Positions 25,958-35,146 of a DNA stretch of 64,000 bases are shown here, piece by piece. A program made the translations under genes and the position numbers. The first letter of the stretch is position 1. Each line of letters starts with the position of its first letter. The notes beneath the pieces were generated by a model. It was given only the letters and a program-made list of their open reading frames with translations, did not search any database and was not told the DNA's origin. The stretch is from assembly GCF_000419525.1 (NCBI RefSeq), contig NZ_ATTE01000001.1, positions 2,154,655-2,218,654 of the forward strand. Reading direction: 5' to 3'. This stretch comes from Leucothrix mucor DSM 2157 (lineage in GTDB: Bacteria > Pseudomonadota > Gammaproteobacteria > Thiotrichales > Thiotrichaceae).

Positions 25958-27115
25958 ATGACCTCGGCATCTAATCTCGGGCAAAGTAGCTCGGATATAG
26001 CAAATAGCTTTGATGATGAAGATCAAGGCAATGACATCTTTTACGCGTCGAAATCCCGCTTAATGTGGCTTCGGTTCAAGCAGCATAAAGTCGCCCTGTT
26101 TAGTGGCATCATGATTATTCTGTTTTATCTGGTCGCTATTTTCGCCAATTTTATCAGCGTTCAAGACATCAATACCTATAGTGCCAAATTTACCTATGTG
26201 GCACCGACTGAGATTCACTTTACGGATAAAGACGGGAATTTTACCCGACCCTTTATTTACAACCTAACCCGTAAGATGAATATGGAAACGCTGGAGTATG
26301 AATATACTCAGGGTGATGAGGCGTATCCAATTAAGTTCTTTCATCGTGGCTACCGTTATAAATTCCTAGGCTTAATTGAAACCGATCTGCACCTCATGGG
26401 CGTTGATGATGGAGCTGCTTTATTCCTGATGGGCTCCGACAAACTGGGGCGTGATATCTTCAGTAAGGTCGTTCATGGTGCCAGAATCTCGCTCTCCATC
26501 GGCTTAATTGGTGTGTTCCTAAGCTTGATATTTGGGGTCATTCTGGGCGGTATTTCAGGCTTTTATGGTGGCAAGGTCGATACAGTTATCCAACGTGTGA
26601 TTGAAGTACTGATGTCATTCCCTTCGATTCCATTGTGGATGGCACTAGCGGCATCCTTACCGCCAAGTTGGTCGCCAATTTTTGTCTATTTCATGATTAC
26701 CTTGCTGCTATCCATTATCGGCTGGACAGGTATCGCTCGTGTAGTTCGAGGCATCGTGATGCGCCTAAAAGAAGAGAAGTACACCGAAGCGGCCCTCCTC
26801 TCCGGAGCCAGTAATGCCTATATCATTCGAAAGCATTTGCTACCCGGTGCCACCAGCTTCGTGATCGCCCATGCCACGCTCAGTATCCCGGCAATGATTA
26901 TTGCTGAGACATCGTTAAGCTTTTTGGGTATCGGGCTGCGGCCACCAGTTGTTAGTTGGGGTGTATTGCTTCAGGAAGCGCAAAGCGTTGAGGTGATTGC
27001 TAATTATCCTTGGATTCTGTATCCCGCCATCTTTGTCATCGTGACCGTGTTGTTTTTTAACTTCTTAGGTGATGGCCTGCGTGACGCGGCTGACCCATAT
27101 ATGAACAGGGCTTAA
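25958..27115 (+). CDS. ABC transporter permease, OppC/DppC type
   Basis: 385 residues. It has an N-terminal cytoplasmic tail of about 35 residues, one helix (KVALFSGIMIILFYLVAIFANF), a long periplasmic segment to about residue 155, then the five-helix OppC core with SKVVHGARISLSIGLIGVFLSL and the coupling motif LKEEKYTEAALLSGASNAYIIRKHLLPG. The large periplasmic insert is longer than in peptide OppC and is common in the oligosaccharide branch of the family. The next gene starts immediately after its stop codon. Confidence 0.92.
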   Translation: MTSASNLGQSSSDIANSFDDEDQGNDIFYASKSRLMWLRFKQHKVALFSGIMIILFYLVAIFANFISVQDINTYSAKFTYVAPTEIHFTDKDGNFTRPFIYNLTRKMNMETLEYEYTQGDEAYPIKFFHRGYRYKFLGLIETDLHLMGVDDGAALFLMGSDKLGRDIFSKVVHGARISLSIGLIGVFLSLIFGVILGGISGFYGGKVDTVIQRVIEVLMSFPSIPLWMALAASLPPSWSPIFVYFMITLLLSIIGWTGIARVVRGIVMRLKEEKYTEAALLSGASNAYIIRKHLLPGATSFVIAHATLSIPAMIIAETSLSFLGIGLRPPVVSWGVLLQEAQSVEVIANYPWILYPAIFVIVTVLFFNFLGDGLRDAADPYMNRA

Positions 27116-28099
27116 ATGATGCGAAATAAACTACTTGAATATAAAAACGTCGCGGCTCAATTTCATACGATTGAAGGCGTAACCAATACCATTAACGACA
27201 TTGATCTCACCATTTACGAAGGCATGAGCCTTGGGATTGTTGGCGAGTCAGGCTGCGGTAAAAGTGTGACGGCCCGTTTGCCGATCCGCCTGCTGCCGGA
27301 GCCATCGTTCAGAATTACCCATGGTGACGTGATTTATCACCGCAATGGTGAGCCGTTTGAAGTACTGAAAACTAAGCGCAACGGCAAAGAGATTAACAAG
27401 ATTCGTGGTAAAGAAATCTCGATGATTTTTCAGGAGCCGATGAGTAGCTTAAGCCCTATTCATACCGTCGGTAGCCAGATGATTGAGCTCATCATGCAGC
27501 ATACCGATATGGATAAAAAGCAGGCTAAGGAGCATGCCATTCATATGCTGGATCGTGCCAGAGTGCCCCGCGCCAGAGAGGTTTACGATGACTACACTTT
27601 CCAGCTATCAGGTGGTATGCGCCAACGGGTAATGATTGCCATGGCAGTGAGCTGTAGCCCTCGCCTACTATTCGCCGATGAGCCAACCACTGCATTGGAT
27701 GTAACCGTTCAGGCACAGATTCTGAGTTTGATCAAAGACATCCAGCGTGAACAGAATATGGCGCTGGTATTGATCACTCACGATCTGGCCGTCGTGGCCA
27801 ATATGGTAGATGAAATCGCTGTATTTTATCTGGGCTATATCGTCGAGCATGGCACCACCGATCAGATATTGAAGAATCCCAAGCATCCGTATACCAAGGC
27901 GCTTATCGAGTCCATCCCGACCTTGCACACCAATGAACCGCTTAAACCAATTAAGGGCAGCATTCCTGATCCTTATAGCAAAATTACCGGCTGCCCGTTC
28001 TGGAAGCGCTGCAATCAGGTGACTGATAGATGTCGCCAGGAAGTGCCCCCGTTTGTTACCCAAGAAGATGACCACAAGGTCAGATGTTTCGAGGCATAA
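27116..28099 (+). CDS. ABC transporter ATP-binding protein, OppD type
   Basis: 327 residues. Walker A GESGCGKS begins at residue 43, the signature LSGGMRQRV follows near residue 164, and Walker [14 protein letters not shown] comes next. The C-terminal OppD/F domain has the Cys pattern [15 protein letters not shown], which in relatives holds an iron-sulfur cluster. Pairs with the OppF-type ATPase encoded next to drive the importer. Confidence 0.94.
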   Translation: MMRNKLLEYKNVAAQFHTIEGVTNTINDIDLTIYEGMSLGIVGESGCGKSVTARLPIRLLPEPSFRITHGDVIYHRNGEPFEVLKTKRNGKEINKIRGKEISMIFQEPMSSLSPIHTVGSQMIELIMQHTDMDKKQAKEHAIHMLDRARVPRAREVYDDYTFQLSGGMRQRVMIAMAVSCSPRLLFADEPTTALDVTVQAQILSLIKDIQREQNMALVLITHDLAVVANMVDEIAVFYLGYIVEHGTTDQILKNPKHPYTKALIESIPTLHTNEPLKPIKGSIPDPYSKITGCPFWKRCNQVTDRCRQEVPPFVTQEDDHKVRCFEA

Positions 28100-28102
28100 G
28101 AC

Positions 28103-29125
28103 ATGAGTACTACACCATTAGTTGAAGTCGACGGCCTGAAGATGTATTTCAGTATGAAAGGCGGCTCATTCAGTCGACGTAAAGGCGTAATCAAAGCCGT
28201 TGATGACCTGAGTTTCAAGATATATCCCAATGAAACCTTTGGCTTAGTTGGCGAGTCAGGCTGTGGCAAAACCACCGTTGGCCGAGCCATTTTAAAAGCC
28301 GTTCAACCCACCGGCGGTAAAGTGATTTATCACAGCAAAAACGGTGAAAAAATTGACCTTGTACCCATGTCGAACAAGGAGCTTCGCCCTTACCGCCAAG
28401 AAGTACAAATGATATTCCAGGACCCTTATTCATCACTGTCTCCACGTATGACGATTCAGGAGATCTTGGAAGAACCGATGCGGCTCGCAGGCATTACCGA
28501 TAAGGAATACCTGTACGAGCAAGCCGCAGAGATGATCGAACAAGTGGGCTTAAGAAGCTCTCACTTGATGCGCTACCCGCATGCTTTCTCTGGTGGCCAA
28601 CGCCAGCGAATTGGTATTGCACGTGCCTTAATTACGCGCCCACGCTTTATCGTGGCAGATGAAGCGGTCAGCGCACTGGATGTGTCTGTTCAGGCCCAGA
28701 TTCTGGAGATACTGGCAAACCTCAAGGATAAATTTGAGCTGTCATACCTGTTTATTTCGCACGACTTGAGCGTAGTGAAATACCTCTGTGACCGGGTTGG
28801 CGTTATGTACCTTGGACGCATCGTAGAGGTAGCCCCCACCGAGGCCTTGTATGCACGGCCTTTACACCCTTATACCGAAGCTTTATTACACGCAATTCCC
28901 GATATAAACGAACGGCAAATCCGCAGCGATATTCTGGCAGGAGAAATTCCTGACGCAGCCAATCCTCCCTCTGGCTGTGCCTTCCATAACCGCTGCAAAT
29001 ATGCCAAAGACCGTTGTAAACGCGAAGTCCCTGAATTAAAGGAACTGACCGATACGATCAATGGCAAAGCTATCTTACGACAGAGTGCCTGCCACTTTGT
29101 TGAAGAGATCTACGACAAGCACTGA
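28103..29125 (+). CDS. ABC transporter ATP-binding protein, OppF type
   Basis: 340 residues. Walker A GESGCGKTT from residue 50, Q-loop MIFQDPYSSLSPRMT, signature FSGGQRQRIGIARAL and Walker B FIVADEAVSALDV are all intact. The C-terminal domain has GCAFHNRCKYAKDRC. It starts 3 nt after the OppD-type gene and completes the ATPase heterodimer. Confidence 0.94.
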   Translation: MSTTPLVEVDGLKMYFSMKGGSFSRRKGVIKAVDDLSFKIYPNETFGLVGESGCGKTTVGRAILKAVQPTGGKVIYHSKNGEKIDLVPMSNKELRPYRQEVQMIFQDPYSSLSPRMTIQEILEEPMRLAGITDKEYLYEQAAEMIEQVGLRSSHLMRYPHAFSGGQRQRIGIARALITRPRFIVADEAVSALDVSVQAQILEILANLKDKFELSYLFISHDLSVVKYLCDRVGVMYLGRIVEVAPTEALYARPLHPYTEALLHAIPDINERQIRSDILAGEIPDAANPPSGCAFHNRCKYAKDRCKREVPELKELTDTINGKAILRQSACHFVEEIYDKH

Positions 29126-29136
29126 GAGGAAATCAT

Positions 29137-31002
29137 ATGAAACGTAAACTGATGGCATTAACCCTATTGCTGGGTTCATTTAATGTCTGGGCAGCCAATC
29201 AAGAAGCACCAATGCTGACTGAAATGGTCGAAAAAGGCTCGCTTCCTGCCTTGGAAAAACGCCTTCCTGAAAATCCGATGGTCATCACCCCAATTGATAA
29301 AGTGGGGAAATACGGTGGTACCTGGCGTCGTGTCGAACCTAACTATCACTTTCATGAGTGGAGTAATGAGCCTCTTGTCATGCTGGATAGCAAACAGGAT
29401 TATGTCCCTAATCTGGCAGAGTCTTTTGAGCTATCAGATGACAAGCGCACTTATAAATTTACCCTGCGCAAAGGTATGAAATGGTCCGACGGTGCGCCAT
29501 TCACCACGGAAGATGTAGACTTTTGGTATAACAGTCTGGAACTGAATTCAGACCTGGAGCCCAGTGTTAAGTCGCTATTTTTATCCGGTGGCGAGCCTGC
29601 CAAGTTGAACATCATTGATGCCCAAACTTTTGAGTTGCAGTACAAAGAGCCCAACCCGAACTTTATCGAGATGCACCTGCGCTCAACCATGGAATTCCGA
29701 CTGCCACAAAGCCCCAAGCACTATCTTAAGGATTACCTGCAAGGCATGGCTGACCAAACTGAACTGGATAAGAAAGTGGCGGATGCAGGTATGACCGATT
29801 GGCGCCAGCTGTTCCACAACCGCTGGAATACCCGCTCTAACACCAACCCTGATCTGCCAGTACTTTATACTTGGGTCTACAACACTGATCCTCAACAACT
29901 TCAGCAGCAAGCCGTGCGTAACCCTTACTACTGGAAAGTTGACACTGAAGGTAACCAACTGCCTTACATTGATGCGATGAATTGGCCACAAACCGCTGAG
30001 CCACAGGTCATTATCCTGAAAGCACTGGCGGGTGAGGTCGACATGGACCGCATATCCAAGCTGACCAGTGATTTCACCGCGTTGAAGAAAGGTGAGAAGA
30101 AAGGTAACTACAAAACCCGCATGATGGAGCTAGATGATCACGCCAATATGCTGGTGCTATTTCCAAATCTGGATTATGACGGTGAGGAAAAAGAAGTTCA
30201 GCGCCTGATGCGCTCGAAATCCTTCAGACAAGCTATTTCATTAGGAATTGATCGTGAAACGCATAACGATATTCTGGGTATCGGCCTTTCTACACCGGCC
30301 CAATCGGTCATTTTGCCAAGCTCTCCGGGTGGTAGTGAAGAAACTTCCAGCGCTTACACCAAGCTGGAACTGGACAAAGCAAACAAGATACTCGATGACC
30401 TTGGTCTGAATAAGCGTGACTCTGATAACTACCGGCTGGGTAAAGATGGCAAAGAGCTGAGCTTTTTAGTGCACTTTCAGGCAGGTCGTAAGATCAGTGA
30501 AGAAGGCGCGATTTTGCTGAAAGCAGACATGGACAAGCTAGGCCTGCGCTTTACCATGCGCTCGGATGAAAAAAGTTACTTCGAGCAAGTTCGACGTGGT
30601 GGTGATTATCAGATGGTATTACACAACAATACTTCCGGTTTGAATCCATTGTTTGGGGCTAACAACTACTTCCCTGTTATGTCGGAGAATAACTTTGCAC
30701 CTAAGCAGTCTGCTTACTTCTTATCGAAAGGTAAAAGCGGGGTAGAGCTCACACCAGAAATGAAAGAGCTGGCTGATATCTACGAGCAGCTACTTCAGGA
30801 AGCGGATAAAGCGACCTTCGCCAGTAAAGTTGATCAGGTGATGAAACTGCATGCTGAGAACCTGTGGGCGATCGGTATTTTACGCTATACCGCCTCTCCT
30901 GCCGTGGTTCATAACCGGATGAAAAACGTACCGGCAAAGCTTTACTCGGTCTATAAGAGCCCGTTCTACCACTACAAAGAACAGTACTACATCGAAGAGT
31001 AA
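29137..31002 (+). CDS. ABC transporter substrate-binding protein, family 5 (oligosaccharide-type)
   Basis: 621 residues with a signal peptide ending near residue 19 (LLGSFNVWA|ANQE). Family 5 landmarks: PNLAESFELSDDKRTYKFTLRKGMKWSDGAPFTTEDVDFWY. It is larger than a peptide-binding OppA/DppA (about 520-540) and resembles the group tied to sugar-acid and oligosaccharide uptake. It would capture substrate in the periplasm for the permeases. A terminator-like hairpin follows, probably dampening expression of the downstream acetyltransferase and lyase genes. Confidence 0.92.
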   Translation: MKRKLMALTLLLGSFNVWAANQEAPMLTEMVEKGSLPALEKRLPENPMVITPIDKVGKYGGTWRRVEPNYHFHEWSNEPLVMLDSKQDYVPNLAESFELSDDKRTYKFTLRKGMKWSDGAPFTTEDVDFWYNSLELNSDLEPSVKSLFLSGGEPAKLNIIDAQTFELQYKEPNPNFIEMHLRSTMEFRLPQSPKHYLKDYLQGMADQTELDKKVADAGMTDWRQLFHNRWNTRSNTNPDLPVLYTWVYNTDPQQLQQQAVRNPYYWKVDTEGNQLPYIDAMNWPQTAEPQVIILKALAGEVDMDRISKLTSDFTALKKGEKKGNYKTRMMELDDHANMLVLFPNLDYDGEEKEVQRLMRSKSFRQAISLGIDRETHNDILGIGLSTPAQSVILPSSPGGSEETSSAYTKLELDKANKILDDLGLNKRDSDNYRLGKDGKELSFLVHFQAGRKISEEGAILLKADMDKLGLRFTMRSDEKSYFEQVRRGGDYQMVLHNNTSGLNPLFGANNYFPVMSENNFAPKQSAYFLSKGKSGVELTPEMKELADIYEQLLQEADKATFASKVDQVMKLHAENLWAIGILRYTASPAVVHNRMKNVPAKLYSVYKSPFYHYKEQYYIEE

Positions 31003-31008
31003 TACCTT

Positions 31009-31040
31009 AGGGGCCTATCTTTCTTGGTAAGCCCCTTTTT
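31009..31040 (+). terminator. Terminator-like hairpin after the binding-protein gene
   Basis: AGGGGC (31009-31014) and GCCCCT (31031-31036) pair across a 16-nt loop and are followed by TTTT. The stem is modest, so it may only partly stop transcription into the next two genes. Confidence 0.6.
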
Positions 31041-31070
31041 CATCTACCAGCTTAGTAATGGAGCCAACTT

Positions 31071-31631
31071 ATGTCAGTACAGCAGCAACATGGTGGTGAG
31101 TTAAGTGATGAGGAGTTCCGGAAATTCACACTCTATTGCAACCAAAGCAACAATTACCATGATGACACCAAGCGCGCTGAGATTCTCGGCCAGCCGAATG
31201 AAGATGTCCGAATAGCACCCGGCGCTATCGTTCGGGTTAAAGAAAACCACATCGGGAAAAAGTCCTACGTTGGTTTATACAGTTATGTGAATGGTGATGT
31301 TGAGATTGGCGAGAATGTGTTAATCGGCCCTCATGTCAGCATTGTTGCCTCTAATCACCGCTACAACCCTGCAGAAGATAAATTTAGCGGCAGAAGCGAT
31401 GAAGTGGCTGGCAAGGTCGTGATTGAAGACGGCGTTTGGCTCACCTCGGGAGTCGTCATTACACCCGGTTGCCACATCGGCAAATGTGCATTGATCTGCG
31501 CCAATTCGGTGGTCACCACCGATATTCCGGCTTACGGAATTGCCGCCGGAAGTCCTGCCAAAGTCATCGGCAACATCGACCCGAAAACGGGAGACTACCA
31601 TTGGTTCCACAAGGAACAGAACAATGCTTAA
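31071..31631 (+). CDS. Hexapeptide-repeat (left-handed beta-helix) acetyltransferase
   Basis: 186 residues. The repeat region from about residue 50 (IVRVKENHIGKKSYVGLYSY; VEIGENVLIGPHVSIV) and the final turns GVWLTSGVVITPGCHIGKCAL and YGIAAGSPAKVIG are typical of sugar O-acetyltransferases such as MaaA/NodL. The conserved histidine is probably in SNHRYNP. Its stop overlaps the PL15-like lyase start by 8 nt, so the two are translationally coupled. An acetyltransferase inside a uronate breakdown operon is unexpected; it may acetylate an oligosaccharide or a side product. Confidence 0.88.
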   Translation: MSVQQQHGGELSDEEFRKFTLYCNQSNNYHDDTKRAEILGQPNEDVRIAPGAIVRVKENHIGKKSYVGLYSYVNGDVEIGENVLIGPHVSIVASNHRYNPAEDKFSGRSDEVAGKVVIEDGVWLTSGVVITPGCHIGKCALICANSVVTTDIPAYGIAAGSPAKVIGNIDPKTGDYHWFHKEQNNA

Positions 31632-33870
31632 TTTAGCCAGAACCCACGATTTTCAAGTCCAGCTCTCACCTAGTAAGGCCTACCCTGCAGCGGTAAACCC
31701 ACCGAGTTTTAATTGGCCAGAGGCTACCGCCCACGAGCACTACACACTGGAGCTAAAGCACCCTTCAAGCGATCAGCTGTGGCGTTGGGAGCAAGTCAAT
31801 TCACCCATGCAGTTATCCCATGAGTTGCCGATAGGGCAGTACCAATGGCGCTTAATGACTAGCTCGGCCCAGCAGCCAGAACAGGTTTCAGACTGGATCG
31901 ATTTTCAAATCACAGAAGCACAGCCCAACTACCTGGCGCCCACCGCAAACGAGCTGTTTGAACAGTGTGATGGCCATGAACAATGGCTGATGTACTTTGA
32001 CGAAGATATCCAATCGGTCAAAGCGCATTCTAGCGAGCTATACCCCAAGCTTAAGCACACTGCCTCGCTCTCCGTCCCTCTTTCAGAGATTCGCTACCCC
32101 AGTCACTATCAACGTGGTCAGGAAGAAGGTAAGCGAGAAGCAATCGCGAATGCCCGAGAGTGGATAGACCGTGACTTAATGGTGCATGCCCTGCTCTATC
32201 GGGTTTGGGGTGAAGAGGCTCATGGCCAAGAGGCTATGAGCCGGCTACTACAACTCGCCGAGTGGAGCACCGAAGGTCCGGCCTCGCTATTGCAACCCTG
32301 CACTTGGGGTGATGAAGTTGGATGCTCGCTGGCACGTAATCTATTTATCGCCTATCACTGGCTAAGTCCGTTGCTCAACGACAATGAAAAAGGCCTGTTT
32401 ATCAGGCCGATGCTAGTGCGCATTGCAAGGCAAATTATGGAGCGCCTTGCTCAGGATAACTTTAAACAGTACCCCGGACACTCACACACCTCACGACTCC
32501 CAGCTTATCTTGGCCTCGCAGGACTTGCGCTATACCGCGAACACGACCGCGCAGAATGCGAGCAATGGCTAACCGAAGCACTGACGATTTACCGTGGCAT
32601 TTTACCGTTTTATGGTGGCATTGATGGCAGTTGGGTCGAAGGCCCATTCTACGCATCCACCTATAGCAAATGGTTTCATCCGTTCTTTTTAAGCGTTGAG
32701 CGCCTATCAGGCTTCTCATTTTATCAGCATCCGTTTTATCAGAACTTTCTGAGCTTTGCTCAGGATTTTATTGCCCCGGAGCAATCCATCCACCCCTTTA
32801 GTGACGGCTTTTGGTGCCGAAGGGAAGGCAAAGAATGGCCGGGCTTTTTTGCCCAAAACCCCTTGCGAATTTACGCCGCACGTTTTGGGGATGCGCTGGA
32901 TTATCAGCAGTCACTAGCGCTGGAACGTGCAATTACTGATTATCGGTTGCACCTGTTAGATCTGGTGCCTACGGTTAAACAAATTGCCTTTAACGCAGCC
33001 GCTGAGCACAAACAACCCAGTGATGAAAAACTGGCAGAGCAACAGGCTCTCAGTCATTACTATACGCATGCGGGCTTGGGTAAATTAACACAACAGGGTT
33101 TGTCGCTTTACTATCGTGCCAGTGCATTTGGCAATAGCTCTCACCGCCATGGTGATCAAGGTAATGTCAGTTTTTTTGATAATAATATTGGCGTACTGGT
33201 TCCCACCGGCAGCTATGGCTATCGCTTTGGCAGCAAACACCACAGCCAATGGACGCGACAGACAATCGCTCACAACTTGCCATTAGTGAGTGAACAAGGC
33301 CAAAAGCTTGATGATCAAAGCGCGGTAGGCCTCGTAGTAAACAGTCTCACCGAGTCGAACTGTCACATCGTCACCTTAGATTTAAGCGAGTCTTACGCAG
33401 AGCCACTTGAACGCTTTTACCGGACGCTGGTATTGGTGGAGGCTTATGGCCTGATTATTGTGGATTCTATCGAGCTGAGTGATGAACACACTTTACATTG
33501 GCGTTTACATAGCCCGCTCAGCGCTAGCGTGAGTGATGACCAAAGTACTGTGTTGTTATCTGACCCAGCCACCAACATCAGCCAATATAAATGCCACATT
33601 TTGAGTCATTTAGATGTGCAGCTAACCTTAGCGCATGGTTATGAGGGAGAATTAACTATTCCGGAGCGAGCCATTGAATCAGATGCCAGCAAAGAGATTG
33701 TGCATTTGGACTGGCAATTACCGCTTAGTCGTACTCATTCTGTAGTCGCTTGCTGTATTAAGGAAGGCGCAGAGCTGCCGAAAATACGGTATTCAACCGA
33801 TAATTCAGGTGGTAGTAGAACAGTGAGTGAGTTACTGATTGGAGAGCAAGTAATACCGATAGCTAGCTGA
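31624..33870 (+). CDS. PL15-like exo-oligoalginate lyase (DUF4962 + heparinase II/III), cytoplasmic
   Basis: 748 residues from ATG 31624, the start overlapping the previous stop; longer upstream frames are antisense-like extensions. It resembles PL15 enzymes such as Agrobacterium Atu3025: an N-terminal beta domain (about 1-110; AAVNPPSFNWPEA), an alpha/alpha barrel with KQYPGHSHTSRLPAYLGLAG and IDGSWVEGPFYASTYSKW, and a C-terminal heparinase II/III beta domain (SSHRHGDQGNVSFF; TIAHNLPLV). A His and Tyr in the two barrel motifs are 55 residues apart, close to the 54 between His311 and Tyr365 of Atu3025. No signal peptide is present. Heparin-type substrates cannot be excluded. Confidence 0.82.
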   Translation: MLNLARTHDFQVQLSPSKAYPAAVNPPSFNWPEATAHEHYTLELKHPSSDQLWRWEQVNSPMQLSHELPIGQYQWRLMTSSAQQPEQVSDWIDFQITEAQPNYLAPTANELFEQCDGHEQWLMYFDEDIQSVKAHSSELYPKLKHTASLSVPLSEIRYPSHYQRGQEEGKREAIANAREWIDRDLMVHALLYRVWGEEAHGQEAMSRLLQLAEWSTEGPASLLQPCTWGDEVGCSLARNLFIAYHWLSPLLNDNEKGLFIRPMLVRIARQIMERLAQDNFKQYPGHSHTSRLPAYLGLAGLALYREHDRAECEQWLTEALTIYRGILPFYGGIDGSWVEGPFYASTYSKWFHPFFLSVERLSGFSFYQHPFYQNFLSFAQDFIAPEQSIHPFSDGFWCRREGKEWPGFFAQNPLRIYAARFGDALDYQQSLALERAITDYRLHLLDLVPTVKQIAFNAAAEHKQPSDEKLAEQQALSHYYTHAGLGKLTQQGLSLYYRASAFGNSSHRHGDQGNVSFFDNNIGVLVPTGSYGYRFGSKHHSQWTRQTIAHNLPLVSEQGQKLDDQSAVGLVVNSLTESNCHIVTLDLSESYAEPLERFYRTLVLVEAYGLIIVDSIELSDEHTLHWRLHSPLSASVSDDQSTVLLSDPATNISQYKCHILSHLDVQLTLAHGYEGELTIPERAIESDASKEIVHLDWQLPLSRTHSVVACCIKEGAELPKIRYSTDNSGGSRTVSELLIGEQVIPIAS

Positions 33871-33871
33871 T

Positions 33872-34056
33872 GAAGTAAGCGGTGAAGAATATGGGAATTC
33901 GTGAGTAAGGAGAGTAACTCACGAATTCCCTATTTCTTGCGATGTGACCAACGAATTTCTTTTTATTGTTTTGATTTTTATTATTATTTTTGTTTCGTTG
34001 TAGCCCCTTGAAGCTGATGCCCATTATGCTGGTTCTGGATGAACGGTCTATTAATT
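33872..34056 (+). repeat. 185-bp direct repeat, copy 1
   Basis: Gapless match to 34893-35077 with about 11 mismatches (roughly 94%). It begins with the hairpin GGGAATTCGTGAGT / ACTCACGAATTCCC (33893-33906 and 33917-33930; 10-nt loop), which could end transcription of the PL15-like gene 23 nt upstream, and then carries an AT-rich tract bounded by AACGAA and TTCGTT. The rest of the 33871-34203 gap shows no gene. Confidence 0.92.
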
Positions 34057-34203
34057 AAACAAACTAAATGACCTAATAGTTGACCCCTCCCACCAAGAAA
34101 ATACGCAATACAATATAAGAGTGATCCAAAAAAGCTCCTGTCACCGCTGGGTACACCGGGCATTTAGCGGGACATTTCTTATTAGCTTGGAGGGATACTG
34201 ATC

Positions 34204-34815
34204 ATGCTTAAGCAAACTACACTCATTCTCACCACGGTAGCGGTATTATTAGCCGTATCGCAGGTAGTGGTTTCATCTCCCAACCTCAGCGATGTCAGCA
34301 TACAAAACATAGGCTATGCCGGTAACGGCTGCCCTGCTGACTCTGCAGCCATCGTTTTTGCAGAAGACAGGAAGAGCGTGTCGGTACGGTTTGATGAATA
34401 CATCGTTGAAGCAGGCGACTCTGGCCAGCGGACTTTTGCCCGTAAAAAATGCGATATCGCTTTTGGTTTGAAAATTCCAGAAGGGATTAGTGTCATGCTA
34501 GTCGATGCAGACTACCGTGGCTTCCTTAATCTGCCTGCGGGTGCTAAAGCGACTTTTACCCGTGATTATTTCTTCGCTGGCAGCAAAGGGGAAACACAGA
34601 CTTCTAGCTGGGATGGCAGCCTTAGCCAAGACTTTCAGATTAAGGACAGTTTGGATATTTGGTCACCCTGCGGAGCTGATGTGATTCTGCGCTCCAAAAA
34701 TGCGAGCACCGTTCGCACTAAGACTGGAAAGCCAGCTTCGTTAAGCGTCAACACCAGCATCAAGCTACAGGAAGAGCCGGTTGTACGTTACAACCTTGCT
34801 TATCGCAGCTGTTAA
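34204..34815 (+). CDS. Secreted DUF4360 domain protein
   Basis: 203 residues. The signal peptide covers about residues 1-24 (TLILTTVAVLLAVSQVVVSS). The rest matches DUF4360: IQNIGYAGNGCPADSAAIVF, then FDEYIVEAG and RKKCDIAFGLKIPEGISVML; several cysteines probably form disulfides outside the cell. Function of this family is unknown; members occur in bacteria and fungi as secreted proteins. The gene lies exactly between two copies of a 185-bp direct repeat, suggesting it moved or duplicated with them. Confidence 0.85.
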   Translation: MLKQTTLILTTVAVLLAVSQVVVSSPNLSDVSIQNIGYAGNGCPADSAAIVFAEDRKSVSVRFDEYIVEAGDSGQRTFARKKCDIAFGLKIPEGISVMLVDADYRGFLNLPAGAKATFTRDYFFAGSKGETQTSSWDGSLSQDFQIKDSLDIWSPCGADVILRSKNASTVRTKTGKPASLSVNTSIKLQEEPVVRYNLAYRSC

Positions 34816-34892
34816 AAAGCAAAGCCCTTTGCTAGCAAAAGTGGTCTTAAGTTTTGTGATTTGAAGCGTGCCGGAAACGGCGAAGATATAGC

Positions 34893-35077
34893 GAAGTATG
34901 CGATGAAGAATATGGGAATTCGTGAGAGAGGAGAGTAACTCACGAATTCCCTATTTCTTACGATGTAACCAACGAATTTCTTTTTATTGTTTTGATTTTT
35001 ATTATTATTTTTGTTTCGTTGTAGCCCCTTGAAGCTGATGCCCATTATGCCGATGCTAGATGAATGGTCTATTAATT
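34893..35077 (+). repeat. 185-bp direct repeat, copy 2
   Basis: Offset by 1021 bp from copy 1 with no indels. It keeps the hairpin (34914-34951; stem shortened by one pair) and a central stretch of about 80 identical bases. It sits 77 nt after the DUF4360 stop codon. Confidence 0.92.
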
Positions 35078-35146
35078 GACCAAAATAAATTACTTTTTGT
35101 TTAGATTTCTCAGTAACAACTCACCTGTCGTGGTCGACAATGGAAG

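Noticed and set aside
34812-35045. 77-codon minus-strand frame after the DUF4360 gene
   Set aside because: It consists of the complement of the 185-bp repeat copy 2, including a low-complexity Asn/Lys tract; copy 1 has no matching intact gene.
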